A stretch of DNA of 41,016 bases from an uncultured Actinoplanes sp. (GCF_934643405.1 NZ_CAKUCL010000039.1:1-41016), one strand, 5' to 3'. Positions 8,595-16,563 are shown, numbered from the stretch's first letter. Notes: generated from the sequence alone by a model not told the origin. Made by a program: numbers and translations.

Positions 8595-9259
8595 CGGCTC
8601 CCGTCGTGCAGTTCGCCGGAGTGACCCGGTGCTATTCGGGGCCACCCGCCGTACGGGCGTTGTCGGAAGCCGACTTGGTGGTCGGCGCCGGTGAATACGT
8701 GGCCGTGACGGGCCCGTCCGGTTCCGGCAAGTCCACCTTCCTCAACGTGGTCGGGTTGCTCGACCGCCCGGACGGCGGCGTGTACCGCCTCGACGGCATC
8801 GACACCGACACCCTCTCCGAACGCGACCGGACCGCGCTGCGGGGGCGGCGCATCGGCTTCGTGTTCCAGTCGTTCCACCTGCTCCGGCACCGGTCTGTGC
8901 TGGAGAACGTCACGATGGCCATGATCTACACCGGGGTGAGCCGGCGTGCCCGCGCCGGCCTGGCGCTCGAGGCCCTGGACCGGGTCGGGCTCACCCACCG
9001 GGCACACGCCCGCGCGGGGCACCTCTCCGGCGGCGAAGCGCAACGTGTCGCGATCGCTCGTGCCTTGGTCAACCGTCCCTCGATGCTGCTCTGCGACGAG
9101 CCGACCGGCAATCTGGACAGCCACAACGCGGCGGCGGTGCTGGAGCTGATCGACGAGCTCAACGCCGGCGGCCTGACGATCCTCATGGTGACGCATGACC
9201 AGCAGGTCGCCGGCCGTGCCCACCGGTCGGTGCTGATGAAGGACGGTGTCCTGAGTTGA
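8591..9259 (+). CDS. ABC transporter ATP-binding protein (MacB/LolD type)
   Basis: This 222-residue cytoplasmic ATPase has all motifs: Walker A GPSGSGKST (41-49), Q-loop FQSFHLL (Gln93), signature LSGGE (145-149), Walker B MLLCDEPTGNLD (165-176) and the switch His202 in VTHD. The size and EPTGNLD are typical of the LolD/MacB/FtsE group that drives mechanotransmission rather than bulk transport through a pore. It begins in an ATGA overlap with the adaptor and ends in a TTGA overlap with the permease, so the three subunits are made from one mRNA. Confidence 0.95.
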   Translation: MTAPVVQFAGVTRCYSGPPAVRALSEADLVVGAGEYVAVTGPSGSGKSTFLNVVGLLDRPDGGVYRLDGIDTDTLSERDRTALRGRRIGFVFQSFHLLRHRSVLENVTMAMIYTGVSRRARAGLALEALDRVGLTHRAHARAGHLSGGEAQRVAIARALVNRPSMLLCDEPTGNLDSHNAAAVLELIDELNAGGLTILMVTHDQQVAGRAHRSVLMKDGVLS

Positions 9260-10485
9260 GACGGTCGCCGCGGGTGGTGCCGGCGACCCGGCTGAGCTTC
9301 TGGGACGCGGTCGACGAAGCGGTTGCCGGGATGCTCGCGCGGCCCGGACGCGCCGCGCTGACCGTGGTGGGCACGCTGCTCGGCGTCGCGGCGTTCGTCA
9401 CCGTCCTCGGCCTGACCAGCACCGTCGAGGGGCAGATCAGCAACCGCTTCACCGCGCTGGTCGCCACCGAGGTGATCGTGCGGGACGCCACCGACCGTCC
9501 TGATGCGGGCCCGGCGTTCCCGGACGACGCGGAACGCCGGCTGGCCGCCTTGAACGGGGTGCGCAGCGCCGGCGTCTTCTGGGAGGTGCCGAACCCGGGC
9601 ACGCTTGCCGCCCGCCGGCCGACCGGTCCGGAGCAGGGCGAAAGCCTGAAGGTTCTGGCCGCCACGCCCGGATACCTGCGCGCGATCCACGCGCGGCTCG
9701 CCGCGGGCCGGTTCTTCGACACGTGGCACGACGCCCGGCAGCAGCGGGTCGTGGTGCTGGGCTCCGGCGCGGCCGGGCGGCTCGGCATCACCTGGATCGA
9801 CAATCAACCGGCGGTCTTCATCGGCGGCACTCCGTTCGCCGTCATCGGCATCGTCGACGACACCGATCGTGAGGCCGGCACCCTGCTCAGCGCCGTGGTG
9901 CCGGCCGGCACCGCCGAAGCGATCTGGGGCACGCCGCCGACCGGCGAAAGCTCCTCCGCCCGGGCGCTGATCGACACCACCATCGGCGCGGCGCGGCAGG
10001 TCGGCGGTGAGGCGCCGCTCGCGCTCAGGCCCGAGGACCCGCACCGGTTCCGGGTGATCACGCCGCCCGACCCGCAGCAGCTGCGCGAGGGCGTACACAC
10101 CGACCTCGGCACGCTGTTCCTCGCCCTCGCGTCCGTCTGCTTGATCATCGGGGCGGTCGGGATCGCCAACACGACGCTGGTGGCGGTGCTGGAGCGAATC
10201 GGCGAGATCGGCCTGCGCCGCTCGCTCGGCGCCCGCCGCCGACACGTGGCCGTCCATTTCCTCGCCGAATCCGGCACGCTCGGGCTGCTGGGCGGCCTGA
10301 TCGGCACCAGCCTGGGCGTGGCCGCCGTGGTAGCCGTCGCGGCCCTGCGCGACTGGACACCGATCCTGCAGCCCGCCACCGTCCTGCCCGCCCCCCTCAT
10401 CGGTGCCGTCACCGGTCTGCTCGCCGGCCTCTACCCAGCCTGGCGAGCAGCCCAGATCGAGCCCGCCGACGCTCTGCGCCGCTGA
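9256..10485 (+). CDS. MacB-type ABC transporter permease
   Basis: The 409-residue membrane protein has the four-helix MacB/FtsX layout: TM1 at about 33-55, a large extracytoplasmic MacB_PCD domain (about 58-275) and three C-terminal helices (about 288-308, 335-360 and 373-396). The cytoplasmic GEIGLRRSLGARRRHV loop between the second and third helices is the family's coupling segment. The start is a TTG overlapping the ATPase stop. With the ATPase and adaptor it forms a tripartite-like exporter. The adjoining SARP and small secreted protein make export of, or immunity to, a peptide or natural product possible, but this is not shown. Confidence 0.9.
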   Translation: MRRSPRVVPATRLSFWDAVDEAVAGMLARPGRAALTVVGTLLGVAAFVTVLGLTSTVEGQISNRFTALVATEVIVRDATDRPDAGPAFPDDAERRLAALNGVRSAGVFWEVPNPGTLAARRPTGPEQGESLKVLAATPGYLRAIHARLAAGRFFDTWHDARQQRVVVLGSGAAGRLGITWIDNQPAVFIGGTPFAVIGIVDDTDREAGTLLSAVVPAGTAEAIWGTPPTGESSSARALIDTTIGAARQVGGEAPLALRPEDPHRFRVITPPDPQQLREGVHTDLGTLFLALASVCLIIGAVGIANTTLVAVLERIGEIGLRRSLGARRRHVAVHFLAESGTLGLLGGLIGTSLGVAAVVAVAALRDWTPILQPATVLPAPLIGAVTGLLAGLYPAWRAAQIEPADALRR

Positions 10486-10494
10486 CTCACCGGG

Positions 10495-10529
10495 CCGCGG
10501 ACCTTGTCGCGGTTCGCACCCGTCCGCGG
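10495..10529 (+). terminator. Candidate terminator after the exporter operon
   Basis: Perfect 8-bp arms CCGCGGAC (10495-10502) and GTCCGCGG (10522-10529) enclose a 19-base loop. The structure starts nine bases after the permease stop codon. The loop is long, so this is moderate support only. Confidence 0.45.
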
Positions 10530-10944
10530 AGGATCCGCCTGTGATGCGCGGGCATGGCGGGCGGCCATCTCGCTTCCGCTGCTGGTGGTCACGGGCGCGG
10601 CGGAGCTCCCACGCAGGCGCGGCAATGACACCATGCTTGTGTACGGGGACGACCGTGACGCATTCCCGGGCGATGCCCGGCTCCGGCGTGGTCCGAGCAG
10701 CACCTGCGACGCTCCGGCGCCGGCGTGCGGTGACTCTCGGCGCATACCCAACCGGCCGCCGCCGAAGTGTGGCGCGCGCTGCTCGACGCCCGCTCGGTGC
10801 TGCAGGCGATCGTCCGCGTCGACACCGGTCCGGCGTCCGTGGCGCCCTTGCCGGCCGGGATGAGCCACCGGCCGACGCCCGCCGGGGACGAGCTTGAGTG
10901 GCGCCTCGACCTGCCGTCAGGGCGGTCGGCGGCGGCCCGCGCGG
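10530..10944. other. Gene-poor stretch, possibly decayed coding DNA
   Basis: No intact gene is supported here. A short frame near 10755-10910 reads like coding sequence (AAEVWRALLDARSVL) but has no start signal and matches nothing I recognise. The stretch leads directly into the pseudogene at 10945-11215, so it may be decayed coding DNA. Confidence 0.35.
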
Positions 10945-11215
10945 TGCTGCCCCGGGGCGCACTGCGAGCATGCCGTCCAGTGCCTGGCCGGCGAGGGTGG
11001 CCCTGGCCGGGGTCCGTTCGACGGCGGGACCGGTGGCTTCGCTCCGTTTCTGAGCCGGCGGCGCCTGGTCGCGGTCTCCGGCGCGGCGTCCGGCGGCAAC
11101 CTCTGGTGCACGGCGTTCACCGGCGACGAGGGCTCGTCGAGGTCGTGGACGACCGTACGGTCCTCATCGATGCTCTGGCGCCGGGAGATCGAACCCGGCG
11201 CGGATCGGTGACGGG
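10945..11215 (+). pseudogene. Decayed FMN-binding split-barrel (pyridoxamine 5'-phosphate oxidase-like) fragment
   Basis: One frame (about 10945-11130) reads HCEHAVQCLAGE, then FAPFLSRRRLVAVSG and GNLWCTAFTGDEG. The next piece, GLVEVVDDRTVLIDALAPGD (about 11129-11190), is in a different frame. Joined, these match the N-terminal half of actinobacterial pyridoxamine 5'-phosphate oxidase-like proteins (the HxGExAVQxxAG opening, a 'WASLLTG'-like strand, then the 'DxRTLxIDALPxPGD' segment). The C-terminal half is missing; the HAD gene starts at 11256. A frameshift plus truncation marks it as dead. The family call comes from remembered motifs. Confidence 0.55.
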
Positions 11216-11255
11216 CGGTTCGGTGGTCACGCGCTCCGGCGGTAGGGTCGCGATC

Positions 11256-11951
11256 ATGGATGGGACCCCTCTTTTCGACGCTGTTCTGTTCGACTGCGAC
11301 GGCGTGCTGGTCGATTCGGAAAGCATCACCAACGGGGTTCTCCGCCGGATGCTCCACGAGCTCGGCTGGCAGATCAGCGAGGCCGACTGTTTCCGCCTCT
11401 TCGTCGGCCGGGCGCTGCGGGACGAGACCGCGATCATCACCGCCCACACCGGGTTCGTGGTCACCGATGACTGGCTGGCCGAGTTCCGGGACCGCCGCAA
11501 CGAGGCCCTGGCGGCGTCGCTGCAACCGATCCCCGGGGCGGTCGCGGCGGTCCACGAGATCGACATGCTGCTGGCCGGCATGATCGCCTGCGCCAGCGGG
11601 GCCGACCTGGGCAAGGTGGAGCTGCAGTTGCGCAAGGTCGGACTGGACCGCGTCTTCGCCGGCAAGATGTTCAGCGGCATGGACCAGCCGCGTTCCAAGC
11701 CGGCGCCCGACGTCTATCTGGCCGCGGCGGCGTTTCTGGGCGTCGACCCGGCGCGGGCCGCGGTGGTCGAGGACACCGTCCCCGGCGTCACCGCGGGGGT
11801 GGCCGCCGGCGCGACCGTCTTCGGCTTCTGCCCGCCGGACAGCCTCGCCCATCACCCGCCGCAGGCGTTGCTGGACGCCGGCGCCACCCACATCTTCACC
11901 GCGATGGAGCAGCTTCCGGCCCTGGTGGGCGGTCCGGTCCGCGCAGCCTGA
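11256..11951 (+). CDS. HAD-superfamily hydrolase (beta-phosphoglucomutase/phosphoglycolate phosphatase-like)
   Basis: The 231-residue soluble protein carries the HAD motif I FDCDGVLVDSE (about 10-20, nucleophile Asp11 and Asp13). Motif II is probably ACASGAD (about 111-117), the conserved Lys lies in SKPAPDVYL (about 147-155), and motif III/IV is VVEDTVPGV (about 169-177). An alpha-helical cap lies between about 20 and 85, as in subfamily I. Such enzymes dephosphorylate small sugar phosphates or isomerise them; the substrate cannot be read from the sequence. I chose the ATG at 11256 because the family starts a few residues before motif I. The same frame stays open upstream, but that part belongs to the pseudogene region. 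The gene is flanked on both sides by broken genes. Confidence 0.88.
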   Translation: MDGTPLFDAVLFDCDGVLVDSESITNGVLRRMLHELGWQISEADCFRLFVGRALRDETAIITAHTGFVVTDDWLAEFRDRRNEALAASLQPIPGAVAAVHEIDMLLAGMIACASGADLGKVELQLRKVGLDRVFAGKMFSGMDQPRSKPAPDVYLAAAAFLGVDPARAAVVEDTVPGVTAGVAAGATVFGFCPPDSLAHHPPQALLDAGATHIFTAMEQLPALVGGPVRAA

Positions 11952-12026
11952 CCGCTCCGGCCAGCCTCTTGACGTGGCAGCGTGGCCCGCGATGCTGGTG
12001 TGGTCGGCGGCGGGGGAGGAGGCCGG

Positions 12027-12181
12027 ATGCAAGCACCGTCATCGGGCGGGAGACGGCGGCGGCCGCCCGGCGGCCCGAGCTCGACGCCATCCGGCTTCTC
12101 GTCGTGCTGGGGCTGGTTTTCTTCCACACCGCCCTGGTGTTCGACACGCGTGACAACTGTCGTCAGCGGGGTCGGCCGTGA
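12027..12181 (+). pseudogene. Truncated acyltransferase-3 family gene remnant
   Basis: A good start context survives: GGGGGAGGAGG before an ATG at 12027. After a frameshift, the frame from about 12060 reads RRPELDAIRLLVVLGLVFFH and then TALVFDTRD. This is the conserved first transmembrane segment of acyltransferase-3 family proteins, where the His in VFFH is part of the active site. The frame stops at 12181 after about 50 residues, against about 350-400 for an intact protein, and nothing recognisable follows. I infer a gene that has lost most of its body. Confidence 0.6.
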
Positions 12182-12543
12182 CATCGCCGACGGCGGCTGG
12201 GCCGGCTACCAGCATGCGTTCGGCGGCAACGCGACGCGCGCCCAGCGCTCGGCCGCCGACGTCGACCTCGACACCGATCTCATGCGACTCGCCCGCGGCG
12301 GCCGTTGAGACGGCACCCCCTGCGCTGATCGTTGCCGCCGTCCACCCCGCCACCTGGTCAGCCGACCGGCGGGATGGACGGCGGCTTCGTCGGCGGATCG
12401 TGAGGACGAGAGGGCCTCCACCAGGCACCAGCGGAAGAGGAGAGCTCGGCGTTCACTATGCTCCGGAGCAGTCACTGCCGGCGAGGGCTACCTCGTCGCC
12501 AGGACGAAGACTCACCGTACGGTGAGGTACCCGGGGGAGTGCC
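12182..12543. other. Spacer holding a large hairpin
   Basis: There is no supported gene between the acyltransferase remnant and the O-methyltransferase. The stretch contains the 18-bp-arm hairpin at 12334-12385 and, at its right end, the leader and ribosome-binding site (GGGGGAG) of the methyltransferase. Confidence 0.5.
12334..12385. terminator. Large inverted repeat, terminator-like
   Basis: Two 18-base arms (12334-12351, GCCGCCGTCCACCCCGCC, and 12368-12385) are complementary except at one position. The 16-base spacer itself contains GGTC and GACC, which can extend the stem. It stands after the broken acyltransferase and 158 bases before the methyltransferase start, so it may be the old gene's terminator. 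No U-tract. Confidence 0.6.
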
Positions 12544-13578
12544 ATGAGTAAAACCGGCCCGATCGTGCCGACACCTGCCGAGATGCCGGCATCGGCACAG
12601 ATGTTCACCCTGCTCAGCAGCTTCATGGTGACGCAGGTGCTGCATGCCGCGGCCGACCTCCGGCTGGCGGACCATCTGGCCGGCGGTGCGCGGACGGCGG
12701 ACGAGATCGCGGCGCTCGAGGCGAGCCACCCGGCAACCACCTATCGGTTGATGCGCGCTTGCGTCTCGCTCGGCCTGCTCGTGCACGAAGGCGGCGGCCG
12801 TTTCACCGTGACACCGATGGGGCAACTGCTCCGGACCGGCGTCGACGGTTCGCTGCATGACATGGCCATGGTGATGGGCTCGCCCGGGCATTGGCTGCCT
12901 TGGGGCCGCCTGACGGACGCCATCCGCAAGGGCGAGTCGCAGGCGAAGGAGGCGCTGGGCATGACCCTGTTCGAGCACTTCGCCGCGAATCCGGCGGAGG
13001 GCGCGGCGTTCGTGGCGGGGCTGAAGCCTCTCAACGAGCCGGTCCTCAACGAAGCGCCACGAGTCATCGACACCGCGGGTGTCTCACTCGCCGTCGATGT
13101 CGGCGGCGGCGTGGGAGATCTTCTCCAACGCCTGATGCTCGCCAACCCTGATCTTCGCGGCATGGTGCTCGACCTGCCCGCGGTGGTCGAGGCGGCTCGG
13201 GAGGACATGGACCGAGCCGGGCTCGGCGATCGCTTCTCGGTGTTGGCGGGCGACTTCTTCGCATCCATTCCTGAAGCCGACATGTACCTGGTGAAGTTCG
13301 TCCTGCACGACTGGGACGATGCCGCGTGCGTGCACATTCTCCGGAACTGCCGTGCGGCCGCCACCCCGGACGCCCGGTTGCTGGTTGTCGAGACCGTCCT
13401 CGACGACGACTGGACGCTCGACGCGACGATGATGGATCTGAACATGCTGGCGCTCGTCAACGGGCAGGAACGTGACCTGGCCTCGTTCGATGCCCTGTTC
13501 GCTGCCTCCGGCTGGAAACGGACGGCGCTGCACCGGATGCAGGGCCCGTACTCGGTCATCGAACTGCGTACCGCCTAG
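12544..13578 (+). CDS. SAM-dependent O-methyltransferase (acetylserotonin/plant-type family 2)
   Basis: The 344-residue enzyme has an N-terminal winged-helix dimerisation domain (about 15-100) and a C-terminal Rossmann methyltransferase domain. The SAM-binding glycine loop is VDVGGGVGD (about 184-192). The conserved DLP follows in LDLPAVVE, and HDWDD at about 255-259 supplies the catalytic His. These features define small-molecule O-methyltransferases of polyketide and aromatic natural-product pathways. The likely substrate is a phenolic or enolic hydroxyl, not identifiable here. The start ATG at 12544 has GGGGGAG six bases before it. No biosynthetic genes adjoin it, so it is a stand-alone tailoring-type gene. 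Confidence 0.92.
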   Translation: MSKTGPIVPTPAEMPASAQMFTLLSSFMVTQVLHAAADLRLADHLAGGARTADEIAALEASHPATTYRLMRACVSLGLLVHEGGGRFTVTPMGQLLRTGVDGSLHDMAMVMGSPGHWLPWGRLTDAIRKGESQAKEALGMTLFEHFAANPAEGAAFVAGLKPLNEPVLNEAPRVIDTAGVSLAVDVGGGVGDLLQRLMLANPDLRGMVLDLPAVVEAAREDMDRAGLGDRFSVLAGDFFASIPEADMYLVKFVLHDWDDAACVHILRNCRAAATPDARLLVVETVLDDDWTLDATMMDLNMLALVNGQERDLASFDALFAASGWKRTALHRMQGPYSVIELRTA

Positions 13579-13856
13579 CGAGACCCGGCGAACTTTCCGG
13601 TACGGCCGAGGTTCCGGCCGCTTCCCACAGCCGTACGGGGAAGTCCGCGCCAGCCGATGGAAGACCTCGTCGTGCTCGCCGACGGCCGCGGCTGCTCGCT
13701 CCGTCGTGGTCTGACCGGTGCGTCGCTGAGCGCTGACGCCGGCCCGAGCAGGGCGTCAACGCATCGACCGCCGGGCGTCTCGTCGACGCCGGCGTCCAGG
13801 GTCGCGTACGGCGGACCTGATGGTGAGACGGCAGATACCGATCCACTCGGGCATTT

Positions 13857-13884
13857 GAGAATTCGGCCCGGGGGGCGAATTTTC
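13857..13884. promoter_or_regulatory. Inverted repeat in the HPP leader
   Basis: Arms GAGAATTCG (13857-13865) and CGAATTTTC (13876-13884) form a 9-bp stem with one G-U pair and a ten-base G-rich loop. It could be a terminator for the methyltransferase unit or a leader structure for the gene at 14099. There is no direct evidence for either. Confidence 0.35.
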
Positions 13885-14060
13885 CAGGGATTCCATTCAC
13901 GCGTCATCATTTGCTTTCGGAAATTTCCCGGCTTCGCTGGTGCCGGACATCACGACGAATTCGCGCGTCGCGGTGAACTCGGTCGCGCCCCGGACGGCGG
14001 GCAATGATGTGCCGAATGCCACCTCTCGGCCGGGGTTTCCGAGAAGTAGCATCCGCCGTA

Positions 14061-14078
14061 CTAATGGAGCGCCATTAG
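14061..14078. promoter_or_regulatory. Operator-like inverted repeat before the HPP gene
   Basis: CTAATGG and CCATTAG form perfect 7-bp arms around AGCG, ending 20 bases before the ATG. Its A/T-containing arms stand out in this GC-rich DNA. The position overlapping the leader suits a repressor site; the regulator is unknown. Confidence 0.45.
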
Positions 14079-14098
14079 CAGGCGGAAGGAACCAATCA

Positions 14099-14635
14099 AT
14101 GACCCGGAGTCAAAATGTTGCGGGGGCTCATGGCGCGGCAGGCCGCTGGAGCTGGTGGGCCACCCAGGCGCCGCCCCGGCCGAAGCCGTCGACCGTCCTG
14201 ATCGCGACGGCGGCCAGCGTCGCCGCGCTCGTCGCCCTGGTTGCCGTGGGGCGGGTGACCGGCGAGCCGCTCCTCATCCCGCCGCTGGCGGCGAGCATGG
14301 CGCTGGTGGTGGGGGCCAGCAACTTGCCGCTGGGGCAGCCGCGCAACGTGATCGGCGGCCAGCTCGTCTCGGCGGCGACCGGCTTCGTGGTGCTGGCCGT
14401 CCTGGGACAGGGGCAGTGGTCGGCGGCGATCGCCGGTGGACTCGCCCTGGGCGCGATGATGCTCCTGCGGGTGCCCCACTCGCCGGCCGCCGCGACCGCC
14501 GTCATCGTGGGGGCCACCGCGCCGCGAGTCGTTTCGTTCCTCGCCCTGCTGGCGGCGGCAACGGTGATTCTCGTGCTGGTGGGTCTGGTGGGTAACCGAT
14601 TCAACAAGCAGGAGTACCCAAAATACTGGTGGTGA
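14099..14635 (+). CDS. HPP-family integral membrane protein
   Basis: The 178-residue protein has about five membrane segments (about 33-52, 56-76, 85-105, 107-127, 133-165). It resembles the HPP family, whose members in cyanobacteria and plants are nitrite transporters of the chloroplast or thylakoid envelope. Motifs seen are LIPPLAASMALV, LPLGQPRNVIGGQL and LRVPHSPAAATAVI, which correspond to the family's conserved PxAAS, QPxNxxGG and HPPAAA-like stretches; here the defining HPP reads HSP. Transport of nitrite or another small anion is possible but unproven. The start ATG at 14099 has GGAAGG about eight bases upstream. The gene converges with lacI. Confidence 0.8.
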   Translation: MTRSQNVAGAHGAAGRWSWWATQAPPRPKPSTVLIATAASVAALVALVAVGRVTGEPLLIPPLAASMALVVGASNLPLGQPRNVIGGQLVSAATGFVVLAVLGQGQWSAAIAGGLALGAMMLLRVPHSPAAATAVIVGATAPRVVSFLALLAAATVILVLVGLVGNRFNKQEYPKYWW

Positions 14636-14853
14636 AGGGAAAGCGGCCCCTTCGGTTCTTTTTCGGCGATTCCCGGGAGCCGCCTCGGTGGGTCCGGTGG
14701 GTGCCGACAACATTTGCGGCGGGATGGCCGGCCGAGGATTATCAGAACGGTCCGGGCGGATCAACGATGCCACGATTTTCTCGGGACCGGCGGAGTGGAG
14801 GCCGTCGCCGCCGGGCGTGCATCCGCCTCGGCTGGACGGTTGGGAAGGGCCAG

Positions 14854-15918
14854 TCACAGCTTGGCGACCGAGCCGGCAGGCGATGGTGGTGGCGCCGTCG
14901 TTCGTCGCGGGATCAGGGTGGGAGACAGCTTGACGCCGGCGGTCGGGCGGCCGGGGTCGCTGATCCGGTCGAGCAACAGGCGCGCGGCGTGGGTGCCCAT
15001 CTGATGTCCGGCCTGGTCGACCGTGGTGAGCGAGATGGGACCGAACGCGGAGAACGTGGTGTCGTCGTAGCCGGCGATGGAGATGTCGCCGGGCACCGTC
15101 AAACCGGCCTCGGCGAGCGCGTCGAGCGCGCCCATGGCGACGATGTCGGCGCCGGCGAAGATGGCCGTCGGGGGCTCGGGCCGCGCCAGGAGCTCGCGCG
15201 TGCCGAGGTAGCCGCCTTGCTGGGTGTAGGTCGTCGACGCTATGTCGATCTCGTCGGCCAGGCCGTGGGCCTGCATGGCGTGGCGGTAGCCGTCGGCGCG
15301 AACCGCGTTGGGCATCTCCCGCAGGCGCACCGGATCTCTCTCGTCGTGTTCGATGTGCGCGATACGGCGGTGGCCGAGCTCGACCAGGTGCTCGACGATC
15401 AGGTGGGCGCCGGCGAAATCGTCGTCGGTGACGGTGTCGTAGTGCTTGGAGTGGCCGTGCCGTCCGATGACGACCGTGGGCACCGTACGGGCGACCGATT
15501 CCAGATGTCTGCGGGACGACAGCGGCGCGATGAGGATGATGCCGTCCATGTTGCGGTCGATCATCGCCTCGGTCAGACGCGCCTCGGCCGGCTCATCGTT
15601 GCAGCTCGGAGCCATCAGCAACTGGTAGTCGGTGCCGGCGAGCTGCTCGTTGAGGCCGTCGAGGATGTCGGCGAAGAACGGGTTGCGGATGTCCGGCAGC
15701 ATCACGCCGAGGGTGTACGTCCGGCCGCGCATGCCGCGCGCGGCTGCCGACGGGCGATAGCCGAGCTCCTCGATGGCGGCGCGCACCTTGGTCTGCATCT
15801 GCGGGCTGGCACCGTAGGCATTGCGCAGGACCTTGGAGACCGCGGTGGTCGAGACACCGGCGTGCCGGGCCACGTCGACGATCGTCACTCGTCGTGCCGG
15901 GGCGGAGTGTCGCGTCAT
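14854..15918 (-). CDS. LacI-family transcriptional repressor of the sugar-uptake locus
   Basis: The 354-residue protein has an N-terminal LacI helix-turn-helix (about 10-60: VTIVDVARHAGVSTTAVSKV, hinge helix near SAAARGMRG) and a periplasmic-binding-protein-like sugar-binding domain (about 65-340: LGVMLPDIRNPFFADILDG, then MDGIILIAPL, AIFAGADIVAMGALDAL and GDISIAGYDDT). It should bind an oligosaccharide effector and leave its operator. I chose the ATG at 15918, just before the HTH; an upstream in-frame start at 16032 would add 38 unlikely residues. An AACGTT-centred site lies 17-28 bases before this start, so it probably represses itself. Similar sites precede the divergent transporter operon and the GH78 gene. 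Confidence 0.93.
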   Translation of the reverse strand: MTRHSAPARRVTIVDVARHAGVSTTAVSKVLRNAYGASPQMQTKVRAAIEELGYRPSAAARGMRGRTYTLGVMLPDIRNPFFADILDGLNEQLAGTDYQLLMAPSCNDEPAEARLTEAMIDRNMDGIILIAPLSSRRHLESVARTVPTVVIGRHGHSKHYDTVTDDDFAGAHLIVEHLVELGHRRIAHIEHDERDPVRLREMPNAVRADGYRHAMQAHGLADEIDIASTTYTQQGGYLGTRELLARPEPPTAIFAGADIVAMGALDALAEAGLTVPGDISIAGYDDTTFSAFGPISLTTVDQAGHQMGTHAARLLLDRISDPGRPTAGVKLSPTLIPRRTTAPPPSPAGSVAKL

Positions 15919-15934
15919 CCGAGGCCCTTCGCTA

Positions 15935-15946
15935 GGAAACGTTGCC
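15935..15946. promoter_or_regulatory. LacI-type operator before lacI
   Basis: GGAAACGTTGCC is a near-palindrome centred on AACGTT, typical of LacI-family sites with a central CG. It lies directly upstream of the lacI start, which implies autoregulation. Compare 16564-16577 and 20227-20239. Confidence 0.7.
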
Positions 15947-16068
15947 CAGTCTAGAGGGCGCCGCCGGCGGGGCCCAGGACCATGATCGACGCCGCCGAAG
16001 GCCGGCCTAGCGGAGAGGACCCTGTTCCGCACCCGGCCCGCGCCGCGCCGAGGTCACGCCGGGTGTCG

Positions 16069-16420
16069 GCGTACCCGGCCTGCGCCGGGGTGACGGCGCG
16101 TGGGGGGTGGGTGGACGCGGCCTGCGTCGGGGTGACGGCAGGTGGGGGTGGGTGCCCTCGGCCTGCGCCTACCGGGATCACCACGGCCAGCCTGTGGTGC
16201 GCTGGAGCGACGGCACGCGGGAGGTAGGCGCATCCGGCCTGCGCCGGGGTGACGGCACGCGGGGGTGAGGCGCATCCGGCCTGCGCCGGGGTGACGGCAC
16301 GCGGAGGGTGGGGCGCATCCGGCCTGCGCCGGGGTGACGGCACGCGGGGCGTGAGGCGCATCCGGCCTGCGCCGGGGTGACGGGACGCGGGGGGCGCACC
16401 CGGCCCGCGCCGCGCCGAGG
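16069..16420. repeat. Array of about 42-bp hairpin-bearing intergenic repeats
   Basis: About eight units, four of them nearly identical and contiguous (from about 16228 to 16390). The core is GGCCTGCGCCGGGGTGACGG followed by CACGCGG, a G-rich run and GCGCATCC. Each good unit contains CCGGCCTGCGCCGG, which folds into a 5-bp stem with a CTGC loop. Units at the left end (16069-16153) are diverged, and about 16154-16227 is interrupted by unrelated sequence. The minus strand would read as repeated PRAVTPAQAGCA, a chance frame and not a gene. The array fills the space between lacI and the transporter operon. Confidence 0.85.
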
Positions 16421-16563
16421 GTCCGCCGAGGGTCGGTGCCGACGAGGCCGGCCGGTCATCAGGTGAGCGACCGCGGTGAGACCCAGGTCGGCCGGGCGAG
16501 CCCTCATGGATCGAAACCCTTGACGGGCTTTGGCGCAGGCTCGTAAGGTCTGCGGAACATCGT

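Larger units (their letters stand above)
13579..14098. other. Intergenic leader upstream of the HPP gene
   Basis: This 520-base gap has no supported gene. Its right half (about 13850-14098) is less GC-rich and holds two inverted repeats, at 13857-13884 and 14061-14078, which look like leader or operator structures of the HPP-family gene. Confidence 0.5.

Noticed and set aside
8926..10971. A 681-residue minus-strand frame over the ATPase and permease genes
   Set aside because: Low-complexity Arg/Gly/Ala sequence opposite two clearly real ABC-transporter genes.
13610..13660. Weak stem GTACGGC/GCCGTAC after the O-methyltransferase as terminator
   Set aside because: Only seven base pairs with a loop of about 30 bases; too weak to list.
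16054..16361. Minus-strand frames with repeated PRAVTPAQAGCA as a repeat protein
   Set aside because: The frames follow the tandem DNA repeat, have no start context and break where units diverge; the repeats explain them.
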